Source: Bacteroidaceae bacterium
Lineage (GTDB): Bacteria; Bacteroidota; Bacteroidia; Bacteroidales; Bacteroidaceae
Length of the DNA: 32,592 nt
Direction of reading: 5' to 3'
Assembly: GCA_024401055.1 (NCBI GenBank)
Contig: JAKSLT010000024.1
Location: 1 to 32,592 of the forward strand
Part shown: positions 23,743 through 30,823 of the stretch, in pieces
How the letters are laid out: the number at the start of each line of letters is the position of its first letter
Numbering within the stretch: the stretch's first letter is position 1
Position numbers and translations under genes: made by a program
The notes under the pieces: model-generated
Databases searched by the model: none
The model's input: only the letters and a program-made list of their open reading frames with translations
Told to the model about the DNA's origin: nothing

Positions 23743-23795
23743 AACCCCCTCCGGCGCAAGCGCCACCTCCCCCTTGATGGGGAGGAATACTCGAG
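23743..23795 (+). repeat. Palindromic repeat, variant G
   Basis: ACCCCCTCCGGCGCAAGCGCC is followed by CCTCCCCCTTGATGGGGAGG, a palindrome around TTGAT. It resembles copies A-F and lies just upstream of the comM start. Confidence 0.6.
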
Positions 23796-23867
23796 GCCAG
23801 AGAAGATATTAACTTTTAATGGTTAATTATTAGTTGTTATTTTTTACTTTACCCTTATAATGAGAAG

Positions 23868-23932
23868 AGTGAAGAGTGAAAGCGAAATGTGGGTATGATT
23901 GACCCTGAAATTTTCACTTTTCACTCTTCACT
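23868..23932 (-). repeat. Inverted AGTGAAGAGTGAAA repeat just after tmRNA
   Basis: AGTGAAGAGTGAAA (23868-23881) has an exact inverted copy at 23919-23932, with more GTGAAAA units around it. It begins about 14 nt past the tmRNA 3' end on the minus strand and may help end that transcript, though it lacks a U-tract. Confidence 0.7.
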
Positions 23933-23945
23933 TTTCACTTGATAG

Positions 23946-24344
23946 TGGAGCCGGAGGGAATCGAACCCTCGTCCAAACGGGGAAAGCATAGGCTTTCTAC
24001 ATGCTTATCTCTGACTGGGTTTTCGTGCGTCGGCAAGACCAGAGCCACCAACCGCCGCCTTAGTCTCCATAGGAGTTTCGCCGTTGGCCGGAGACGGGCC
24101 GCGGGCTATTCCCGATTTACCTGCGCCACCGATTCCGCCTGCCTCGGGAAGAGGGCGGCAGGGTGACGTCTCGTCCCCACTCCTGGAGCGGGGATAAAGC
24201 TAACCTACTGTGCTTCGGTTAGGCAGCGAGAGCATAGTTGCTGTTGCCAGTTAAATTTTTGAGAACCGAGATTAAAGTGCTGACTCCCACCTGCACTGCA
24301 TGCTTACTTATACGTCCGGCCCGCTGTCAAATCCAGTCGACCCC
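23946..24344 (-). ncRNA. ssrA: Transfer-messenger RNA (tmRNA)
   Basis: Read on the minus strand the gene starts GGGGTCGACTGGATTTGAC and ends with the T-arm GAGGGTTCGATTCCCTC and acceptor strand CGGCTCC plus discriminator A. GGGGTCG and CGGCTCC pair to form the acceptor stem. The 3' CCA is not encoded. The tag frame (24219-24248) reads GGC AAC AGC AAC TAT GCT CTC GCT GCC TAA, giving GNSNYALAA after the charged alanine, close to the GENNYALAA tag known in Bacteroides. tmRNA rescues stalled ribosomes together with SmpB, which is not in the window. End positions are good to a base or two. Confidence 0.98.
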
Positions 24345-24358
24345 GAAATTTAGCGGTG

Positions 24359-24390
24359 CAAAATTACGAAGTTCTGCCGACACGGCCAAA
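24359..24390 (-). promoter_or_regulatory. Promoter of tmRNA
   Basis: On the minus strand TTTG (24387-24390), 20 nt, then TAATTTTG (24359-24366) is a near-perfect Bacteroidota promoter. The mature RNA starts 15 nt after the box, leaving only a few bases for 5' processing. Confidence 0.8.
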
Positions 24391-24421
24391 TTCTTGGCCT
24401 AAAAAGTGCGATTATCATGCT

Positions 24422-25804
24422 TTACTTCATATGAATGCCTTGGGTATTGTAAGTCTTGCCGTTGTGGTGTATGAGGAGCTTGTCATGGCGGAGGGTCTTT
24501 GTAACCGGGCGACTGGGGGAGGGGATGGAGGTGATGTCGGTAGGAGTGAACTTCGGTTCCAGCCCGATGATGGCGTCAATGCAAAGGGAAAAATTAGTTT
24601 TTTGCCCTTCCGGTATCAGGCTAGTGAGGAGGCAGTAGTTGTTGCCGCTGCCATTCCATCCCCAGTTGAAGTGGAAGTAGCCGCGCTCGTCCCTTCCGTC
24701 ACAGACGAACTGGTGTCCGTAGTTGTTATCCTCGCCTCCCACAATGATGGGGCGCCCGGCTTCCAGGTCGGCATTGAAATAGTCGGCGAGCTGGTCTTTG
24801 GTGACGTTCCACTCCGACGTGCGGGCATGACTCGGAAACGTTCCGTAATATGTGTATTCCTCCTCTGAAAGGGTAGAGACAAACTTATCGTAGCGATAGT
24901 CGAAATGTTCCTCCAGACCTGCTGCCATGTAATCTGTATAGGTGCCGCTTCCGCCTGCTTCTGCAACGTCATATACCATTTCGCTTGCTATGCCCAGATG
25001 ATAGAGTAGAGTGGCTACTGCCATTTCCTGCTCCCGAGTGGCTTCCATGCCCAAGTAGGTGGGCAGCATATTATCCCAGTCGTAGTGGGTGTTTTGGAAG
25101 TCGGCTGTGAGTTCAACAAATTCGTCTTGTAAGGTATCCGATTCGTCGCTGGGGCGTGTGTCTTGCCAGTAGATAGTTTTCTGTCCTGTACCCTGCTCGG
25201 GATGACGCCATTTGGTCAGTACCATACCGGCAGCCGTAGCCACGCACCCTGTAGCACATTGTTCGCCAGTGAGATAGTTGGTGGGGCAAAGGTTATTGTA
25301 AGGCTCCAGTTGGTGCCAATTGATGGCCTCGCCACGGTCGTTGACGAGCAAGGGGGCGATTGGGGTGATTTGGATGTCAGTATGAACCGAAATGGCCTTC
25401 TGCTGTGGTAAGGCAGAGAGTTCTTCTTGTAGCATGTTGAGCCAGAAGGCGAAGTTGGGATTGAGTTGGTCGGCACAGAAAGTGTCTTTATCGGAATAGA
25501 CGAGTATGTCGGGCGTGCCGTCGATGGCTGATACGATGGCATAACCTCCGCCTGCTTGATTGAATACGTAGAAGGCTACAAAGGGAGTGACTTTTTTTGT
25601 GTCTTTTTGCAATATATACCGCGTATGGGCAAGGCTGATTGCCGTGGACTTGTGTGTCCGTGTGCCCTTGACTGTGGCGGATGTGCAGGGCAAACTATTC
25701 AGGAAGCGGGTAGCTATGTCGGCTGCCTGCTGCTGGGTGCGTGCTGCCATATTCAACGACGAGACGATGAATGCAAGAACTAATAGGGCATGTTTCCTTT
25801 TCAT
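24422..25804 (-). CDS. C10 family (streptopain-like) cysteine peptidase, exported
   Basis: The 460-residue protein has a signal peptide (MKRKHALLVLAFIVSSLNMA), a propeptide to about residue 160 with the Spi-like pattern FVAFYVFNQAGGGYAIVSA, and a C10 catalytic domain. The catalytic Cys187 is in CATGCVATAAGMVL, His364 in YGHQFVCDGRD and the Trp-rich FHFNWGWNGSG follows. Papain-fold peptidases of this family degrade host or food proteins outside the cell. The C-terminus (KLLIHHNGKTYNTQGIHMK) resembles the short beta-rich tails seen on secreted Prevotella-type proteins, possibly for sorting. Its GC content appears lower than that of its neighbours, and it lies next to tmRNA, so acquisition by transfer is possible. 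Confidence 0.93.
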   Translation of the reverse strand: MKRKHALLVLAFIVSSLNMAARTQQQAADIATRFLNSLPCTSATVKGTRTHKSTAISLAHTRYILQKDTKKVTPFVAFYVFNQAGGGYAIVSAIDGTPDILVYSDKDTFCADQLNPNFAFWLNMLQEELSALPQQKAISVHTDIQITPIAPLLVNDRGEAINWHQLEPYNNLCPTNYLTGEQCATGCVATAAGMVLTKWRHPEQGTGQKTIYWQDTRPSDESDTLQDEFVELTADFQNTHYDWDNMLPTYLGMEATREQEMAVATLLYHLGIASEMVYDVAEAGGSGTYTDYMAAGLEEHFDYRYDKFVSTLSEEEYTYYGTFPSHARTSEWNVTKDQLADYFNADLEAGRPIIVGGEDNNYGHQFVCDGRDERGYFHFNWGWNGSGNNYCLLTSLIPEGQKTNFSLCIDAIIGLEPKFTPTDITSIPSPSRPVTKTLRHDKLLIHHNGKTYNTQGIHMK

Positions 25805-25891
25805 TCGAAAATATGTTTGCGAAACTTTCTAAATATGCCCGTGGTGGCGGGCAGTATATTCGGCAATGGGATGTGTTGCTTCCGGTAGGGG

Positions 25892-26629
25892 CTATTCGTC
25901 GGCCAGGTGGAGGATTTGCTCTACCTTTTCCTGAAGAGGCAAGAGGCCGTCAATCCAGTGAATTGTGAGGCCGCGTCGCTCCTCCATTCCGCGGAACCAT
26001 GTCATCTGGCGCTTTGCGAACTGGTGGATGGCGGTCTCAAGGAGTGTGGTCATTTCTTCAAGTGACAGCTGGCCGAGAAGGTGGAGGGTGGCGTACTTGT
26101 ATTCGAGACCGTAGCGGATGAGCTGCTCGGCGGGTACGCCTTCGTCGAGCAAGGCCTGAACTTCGGCTATCATACCCTCGTCGAGACGCTGGCGAAGACG
26201 GCGGCTGATACGCTCGCGTCGAACTTCGCGCGGGACACGGATGCCGAATACCTTGGACTGCAGCGGTTCGGCGTAGTAGCCCTGCAGTAGGCTCTCGATG
26301 TAGAGGCCTGTGCCACCGCATAGAATGGGGGTGCGGCCGCGCTGCAGAATACCGGCGTAGGCTTCGGCAAAGTCGTGCTGGAACTGGAAGACGCTGTAGG
26401 TCGTGCCCGGCTCGCAGATGTCGATGAGGTGATAGGGCACGAAGGCGTCGGGGCTGCCGGCCGGAGCGTCGGGACTGCCGTAGTCGGAGAGGTCTTTGCC
26501 GGTACCGAGGGTCATGCGGCGAAACACCTGGCGGGAGTCTGCACTGATGATTTCGCCCCCTATGCGGCGGGCGAGGGCGGCGGCGACGGATGTCTTGCCT
26601 GTGGCGGTGGGACCGAGGATGGTGAGCAC
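25892..26629 (-). CDS. miaA: tRNA dimethylallyltransferase, short form
   Basis: The 245-residue protein has the MiaA P-loop GPTATGKTS, then EIISADSRQVFRRMTLGTGK, YHLIDICEPGTTYSVFQFQHD, CGGTGLYIESLLQGY and FAKRQMTWFRG. It adds the isopentenyl group to A37 of tRNAs that read codons beginning with U. The start is GTG at 26629, because a TAA stop lies six codons upstream in frame. At 245 residues it is shorter than the usual 300 or so, with losses in the middle insert region and C-terminus; many Bacteroidota carry two MiaA paralogues, and this may be the short one. All visible core motifs are intact. Confidence 0.92.
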   Translation of the reverse strand: MLTILGPTATGKTSVAAALARRIGGEIISADSRQVFRRMTLGTGKDLSDYGSPDAPAGSPDAFVPYHLIDICEPGTTYSVFQFQHDFAEAYAGILQRGRTPILCGGTGLYIESLLQGYYAEPLQSKVFGIRVPREVRRERISRRLRQRLDEGMIAEVQALLDEGVPAEQLIRYGLEYKYATLHLLGQLSLEEMTTLLETAIHQFAKRQMTWFRGMEERRGLTIHWIDGLLPLQEKVEQILHLADE

Positions 26630-26716
26630 GGTGGAAAGGGGGTGTTAGGAATGAGGAAACGGGGGCGTCCTGCATAAGAGTGCCGGGACGGAGCGGGGAG
26701 GGGAAATTGTCCGAGG

Positions 26717-26747
26717 CAAAATTACCATAAATATGCGGCAAAACAAA
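26717..26747 (-). promoter_or_regulatory. Promoter of miaA
   Basis: On the minus strand TTTG (26744-26747), 19 nt, then TAATTTTG (26717-26724) fits the Bacteroidota consensus. It gives a leader of about 80 nt before the GTG start. Confidence 0.75.
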
Positions 26748-26828
26748 GTTTTGAGGCACAAAAGGAGGAAAAGGAAACAAAAATACATTTTTTTGACGTC
26801 TAAAAGAGGGAAAGATATATTTTTTTCG

Positions 26829-26836
26829 TAACTTTG
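26829..26836 (+). promoter_or_regulatory. Probable -7 element of the glycogen cluster promoter
   Basis: TAACTTTG, 26 nt before the ATG of the debranching enzyme, matches the -7 box. No TTTG lies at the standard distance; the nearest (26792-26795) is 33 nt upstream of the box. Confidence 0.5.
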
Positions 26837-26862
26837 CGGCTTGAAATAAACTATATAGGCTA

Positions 26863-28824
26863 ATGAGTTATCTCAAATTCGACAAGACCCAGATGACGAA
26901 TTTGCAGGACAGCCTCTTCAAGGAGCTGCTCTTCACGAACAAGTCGGGCGCGTATTGTTCCACGACGTTAGTAGGCTGCAACATCCGTAAATACCACGGC
27001 CTCGTGGTGGTGCCGGTGCCGGAACTGGACGACGAGTTGCACGTGCTGCTTTCCTCGCTGGACGAGACGGTGGTGCAGCACGGCGCGGAATTCAACCTCG
27101 GCGTGCACAAATACGAGGGCGACAACTTCAGCCCCCGCGGTCATAAGTATATCACCTCCTTTGAGTGGGACAAGGTACCCACGTGGATATATCGCATCGG
27201 CGGTGCCGTGCTGAAGAAGGAGATGATGTACCGCGACAGCAGCGACCGTCTCTTCATTCGCTACACTCTCCTTGAGGCCCACGGCCCTGCCACGCTGCGC
27301 TTGCGGCCTTACCTTGCCTTCCGTTCTGTAAGGCAGTGGACGCACGAGAACGGACAGGCCGATACGGGCTTTGAGCCCGTGAGGAACGGCATAAAGATGT
27401 GTATGTATCGCGGCTACCCCGACCTGTATATGCAAATTAACTGCAAGGCCGAGTGGCACCACCATCCCGATTGGTATCGCGGCTTGGACTATCCCAAGGA
27501 GCGCCAGCGCGGCTATGGCGAGACGGAAGACCTCCTCGTGCCCGGCTATTTTGAAATGCCGCTGAAGAAAGGCCAGAGTGTCATCTTCACCGCCTCGCTC
27601 GGAGAGCGTGACCCGCGTCAGTTCAAGCCCATGCTCGACAAGGAAATCGAGAAGCACTCTCCGCGCGACAGTTTCTATAACTGCCTCGTAGCCGCAGCCC
27701 ATCAGTTCAGCGTCACGCCGGAGGGCGACACGGAGACGTATCTCATGGCCGGCTGGCCGTGGTTCAAGTGCAGGGCCCGCGACATGTTCATCGCCATGCC
27801 CGGCCTCACGCTCAGCATCGGCGAGGAAGACCAGTTCCTGAAGTATCTCGGCACGGCTCTCAAGGCTATCCGCGACTTCATCGCCGGCAAGCCCATCAGC
27901 GTGAACGTGGCCGAGATGGAGCAGCCCGACGTGCTGCTGTGGGCCGTGTGGACGCTGCAACAGTACGGCAAGCACATCGGCCGCCAGAAGATATGCGAGA
28001 AGTATGGCGACCTGCTGCACGACGTGGTGGACTACGTCCGAAAGGGACGCCATCCGTATCTCAACGTGAACGACAACGGTTTGCTCTACTGCTTTGGCCG
28101 CGACCGCGCCATGACATGGATGAACGCCACGCAGGGAGCGCGCCCCATCACCCCGCGTTCCGGCTTCATAGTGGAGATAAACGCCCTGTGGTACAACGCC
28201 CTGCGCTTCACGGAACAGACATTCCGCAAGTGCCCCACGAAGGAAAACTCGGCCTATGCCGACGAGTTGGCCCTCCAGGCCGAGAAGGTGGCAAAGGCCT
28301 TCAAGGACGTGTTCCTCAACGAGCACGGTTACCTGCTCGACTACGTGGACGGTCCCATGCAGGACTGGAGCGTGCGCCCCAACCAGCTCTTCGCCATCGC
28401 TCTCGACAACTCCCCCCTCGACCTCAAGGAGCGCAAGCGCGTGCTCGACATCTGCACCCGCGAACTCGTCACTCCCAAGGGCATACGTTCCCTCTCCCCC
28501 AAGAGCGGCGGCTACAACCCCCGCTATATCGGCACGCAAGTGGAACGTGATTTTGCTTACCATCAAGGCACGGCGTGGCCTTGGCTCACAGGTTTCTATC
28601 TCGAAGCCTACCTCCGCGTTTACAAAATGAGCGGCATCAACTACATCGACCGCCAGCTCATAGGCTTTGAGGAGGAACTCTTCTACCACTGCGTGGGCAC
28701 CATCCCCGAACTCTTCGACGGCAATCCCAGTTTCAGCGGCCGCGGCGCCATCTCCTTCGCCATGAATGTCAGCGGCATACTCCGCGCTATCAATATGCTG
28801 GAGCACGCCAAGAGCGACGAGTAG
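26863..28824 (+). CDS. Glycogen debranching enzyme (amylo-alpha-1,6-glucosidase type)
   Basis: The 653-residue protein has an N-terminal GDE_N-like domain (MSYLKFDKTQMTNLQDSLFKE, LVGCNIRKYHGLVV) and a C-terminal (alpha/alpha)6-barrel domain with YLMAGWPWFKCRARDMFIAMPG, GLLYCFGRDRAMTWMNA, TPRSGFIVEINALWYNAL and YHQGTAWPWLTGFYLEA. These are typical of the archaeal/bacterial glycogen debranching family, which removes alpha-1,6 branches. It is cytoplasmic (no signal peptide). It is the first gene of a plus-strand cluster with a glycogen synthase-like transferase and a GH57 enzyme, an order I associate with Bacteroidales glycogen loci. Confidence 0.95.
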   Translation: MSYLKFDKTQMTNLQDSLFKELLFTNKSGAYCSTTLVGCNIRKYHGLVVVPVPELDDELHVLLSSLDETVVQHGAEFNLGVHKYEGDNFSPRGHKYITSFEWDKVPTWIYRIGGAVLKKEMMYRDSSDRLFIRYTLLEAHGPATLRLRPYLAFRSVRQWTHENGQADTGFEPVRNGIKMCMYRGYPDLYMQINCKAEWHHHPDWYRGLDYPKERQRGYGETEDLLVPGYFEMPLKKGQSVIFTASLGERDPRQFKPMLDKEIEKHSPRDSFYNCLVAAAHQFSVTPEGDTETYLMAGWPWFKCRARDMFIAMPGLTLSIGEEDQFLKYLGTALKAIRDFIAGKPISVNVAEMEQPDVLLWAVWTLQQYGKHIGRQKICEKYGDLLHDVVDYVRKGRHPYLNVNDNGLLYCFGRDRAMTWMNATQGARPITPRSGFIVEINALWYNALRFTEQTFRKCPTKENSAYADELALQAEKVAKAFKDVFLNEHGYLLDYVDGPMQDWSVRPNQLFAIALDNSPLDLKERKRVLDICTRELVTPKGIRSLSPKSGGYNPRYIGTQVERDFAYHQGTAWPWLTGFYLEAYLRVYKMSGINYIDRQLIGFEEELFYHCVGTIPELFDGNPSFSGRGAISFAMNVSGILRAINMLEHAKSDE

Positions 28825-28946
28825 TCCCGGCGGAGCCTCCCGGAACACATGCTCCAAGCCCTTCCTCTCATTTGCTTTTTTTGCTCATTACCTCATTTGC
28901 TAATATCCTAAATTCCCCATAATCCCAAATTCGCAAACTTGGAACT

Positions 28947-30203
28947 ATGAAAGTTTTAATGTTTGGCTGGGAGTTCCCTCCCAAAATATACGGCGGCCTG
29001 GCCGTGGCCACCTACGGCATCACCAACGGCCTGAGCCACATACCCGGCGTGGAGACCACCCTCTGCATGCCCAGGCCCTGCGGCGAGGAGGAGAAGTTCC
29101 TCAAGATAGTGGGTATGAACGAGGTGCCCGTCGTCTGGCGCGACCCTGACTACAACTGGCTGAAAGGCCGGCTGCAGAGCATCTCCGCCGAAGACTACTA
29201 CAACTTCCGCAACCACATCTACGCCGACTTCTCCTACCGCCACGTCAACGACATCGGCGCTATGGAGTTTGCCGGCGGCTACCCCAAGAACCTCCACGAA
29301 GAAATAAACAACTTCTCCATCATCGCCGGCGTGGTGGCCCGTTCGCAGGAGTTCGACATCATCCATGCCCACGACTGGCTCACCTTCCCTGCCGGCGTAC
29401 ACGCCAAGCAGGTGAGCGGCAAGCCCCTCGTCATCCACGTCCACGCCACCGACTTCGACCGCTCCCGCGGCAATGTCAACCCCACCGTCTATGGCGTGGA
29501 GAAGAACGGCATGGACAACGCCGACTGCATCATGTGCGTCAGCGAGCTCACCCGCCAGACTGTCATCAACCACTATCATCAGGACCCCGCCAAGTGCGTG
29601 GCCATGCACAACGCCGTCTATCCCCTCTCCGACGAAATCCTCGCCCTGCCCGAGACGAAGAAACCCGGCGAGAAGGTCGTCACCTTCATGGGCCGCATCA
29701 CCATGCAGAAGGGTCCCGAGTATTTCGTGGAGGCCGCCGCCAAGGTGCTCCAGCGCACCAAGAACATACGCTTCTGTATGGCCGGCTCCGGCGACATGCT
29801 CGACGAAATGATAGACCTCGCCACGGCGCGCGGCATCACCGACCGCTTCCATTTCCCCGGTTTCATGCGCGGCCGTCAGGTCTATGAGTGCTACAAGGCC
29901 TCCGACGTCTTCGTCATGCCCTCCGTCAGCGAGCCCTTCGGCATCGCCCCCCTCGAGGCCATGCAGTGCGGCTGTCCCTGCATCATTTCCCACCAGAGCG
30001 GCTGCGGCGAAATCCTCGACAAGGTCATCAAGACCGACTACTGGGACATCGACGCCATGGCCGACGCCATGTATGCCCTCTGCACCAACGACGGCCTCTA
30101 CCGTTATCTCCGCGAGGAGGGCATCAAGGAGGTGGCCGCCATCACCTGGGACAAAGTAGGCCAGCGCATCTACGACTGCTATAAACGAACTTTAGGATGG
30201 TAG
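28947..30203 (+). CDS. Glycogen synthase-like glycosyltransferase (GT-B fold)
   Basis: The 418-residue protein opens MKVLMFGWEFPPKIYGGLAV, with the sugar-nucleotide glycosyltransferase glycine motif, then FDIIHAHDWLTF, HVHATDFDRSRGN, FMGRITMQKGPEYF and the donor-site motif SVSEPFGIAPLEAMQCGCP. This fits the GT4/GT5 group of glucan synthases; its place after the debranching enzyme indicates glycogen synthesis in the cytoplasm. The spacer of 122 bp before it contains CTCATTTGC-like short repeats. Confidence 0.93.
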   Translation: MKVLMFGWEFPPKIYGGLAVATYGITNGLSHIPGVETTLCMPRPCGEEEKFLKIVGMNEVPVVWRDPDYNWLKGRLQSISAEDYYNFRNHIYADFSYRHVNDIGAMEFAGGYPKNLHEEINNFSIIAGVVARSQEFDIIHAHDWLTFPAGVHAKQVSGKPLVIHVHATDFDRSRGNVNPTVYGVEKNGMDNADCIMCVSELTRQTVINHYHQDPAKCVAMHNAVYPLSDEILALPETKKPGEKVVTFMGRITMQKGPEYFVEAAAKVLQRTKNIRFCMAGSGDMLDEMIDLATARGITDRFHFPGFMRGRQVYECYKASDVFVMPSVSEPFGIAPLEAMQCGCPCIISHQSGCGEILDKVIKTDYWDIDAMADAMYALCTNDGLYRYLREEGIKEVAAITWDKVGQRIYDCYKRTLGW

Positions 30204-30216
30204 GCTCATTTTGAGC

Positions 30217-30248
30217 AGTTAAAAGTTAAAAATTAAAAGTTAAAAGTT
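30217..30248 (+). repeat. Left AAAAGTT repeat flanking the four-helix-bundle gene
   Basis: Four AGTTAAAA-type units lie directly before the four-helix-bundle gene. An inverted version (AACTTTTAACTTTT) lies after it at 30784-30820, so the gene sits between inverted low-complexity arms. Confidence 0.85.
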
Positions 30249-30252
30249 GCGA

Positions 30253-30660
30253 ATGGTGCAGAATTTTGAAGAACGCCACAGTCTGGTATTGCAAAAGGCC
30301 GAGGATTTTGCAGTAAGGATGGTGAACTTGTGGAAGCACATGGCCTTCAAAATGCAAGAGCACGACATGAGCCGTCAGGCAAAGCGTTCGGGCACGAGTG
30401 TCGGCGCAAATATCGCAGAAGCCTTGTCTGCCGCCAGCAAACGTGACTTTCTCAATAAAATATATATAGCGTTCAAAGAATGCAGTGAGACAAAGTACTG
30501 GTTGCGAATAATGCAAAAAACAGAATATCTCTCTCAATCCGAATTTGACTCCATATATGGGGATGCTTGTGAGATAGAGCGAATGCTGACGACCATTATC
30601 CGCACCACAAAAATCAATCTCAGCCGCGAATCCCTTACAGAAGCCTCCCCCGATTTCTAA
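30253..30660 (+). CDS. Four-helix bundle protein (S23 / 23S rRNA intervening-sequence family)
   Basis: The 135-residue protein contains LVLQKAEDFAVRMVNLWKHM, SRQAKRSGTSVGANIAEALSA, RDFLNKIYIAFKECSETKYWL and late helices, the standard pattern of the S23 four-helix bundle family. Members are encoded in 23S rRNA intervening sequences, and the Avd protein of diversity-generating retroelements is related; the chromosomal stand-alone copies in Bacteroidota have no defined function. ATG 30253 is chosen; a TTG two codons upstream is also open. No reverse transcriptase, template repeat or rRNA is in the window. It interrupts the glycogen cluster and is flanked by inverted repeats. Confidence 0.93.
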   Translation: MVQNFEERHSLVLQKAEDFAVRMVNLWKHMAFKMQEHDMSRQAKRSGTSVGANIAEALSAASKRDFLNKIYIAFKECSETKYWLRIMQKTEYLSQSEFDSIYGDACEIERMLTTIIRTTKINLSRESLTEASPDF

Positions 30661-30670
30661 CATCCCACTC

Positions 30671-30822
30671 CCATTCCCAACTTTTAACTTTTCTCTCTTA
30701 ACTTTTACTTCCCCCCCCCCATACATTCCCAACTTTCAATTTTTCCCTTTTAACTTTTCCCTTCCCTCTCTCCATACATTCCCAACTTTTAACTTTTCTC
30801 TTTTAACTTTTAACTTTTTTGC
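30671..30822 (+). repeat. Three tandem units of about 52 bp, pyrimidine-rich, with a C10 tract
   Basis: Each unit begins (CATA)CATTCCCAACTTT and continues with TTAACTTTT-like pieces. A run of ten C (30711-30720) separates units one and two. The last unit ends at the start of the GH57 gene and is the inverted partner of the repeat at 30217-30248. Confidence 0.85.
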
Positions 30823-30823
30823 T

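Noticed and set aside
26968-28857. 629-codon open frame antisense to the debranching enzyme
   Set aside because: Same codon-bias artefact; no recognisable domain, and the sense strand encodes a complete enzyme.
30253-30660. Avd of a diversity-generating retroelement
   Set aside because: No reverse transcriptase, template repeat or variable-repeat gene is nearby; the plain S23 family assignment suffices.
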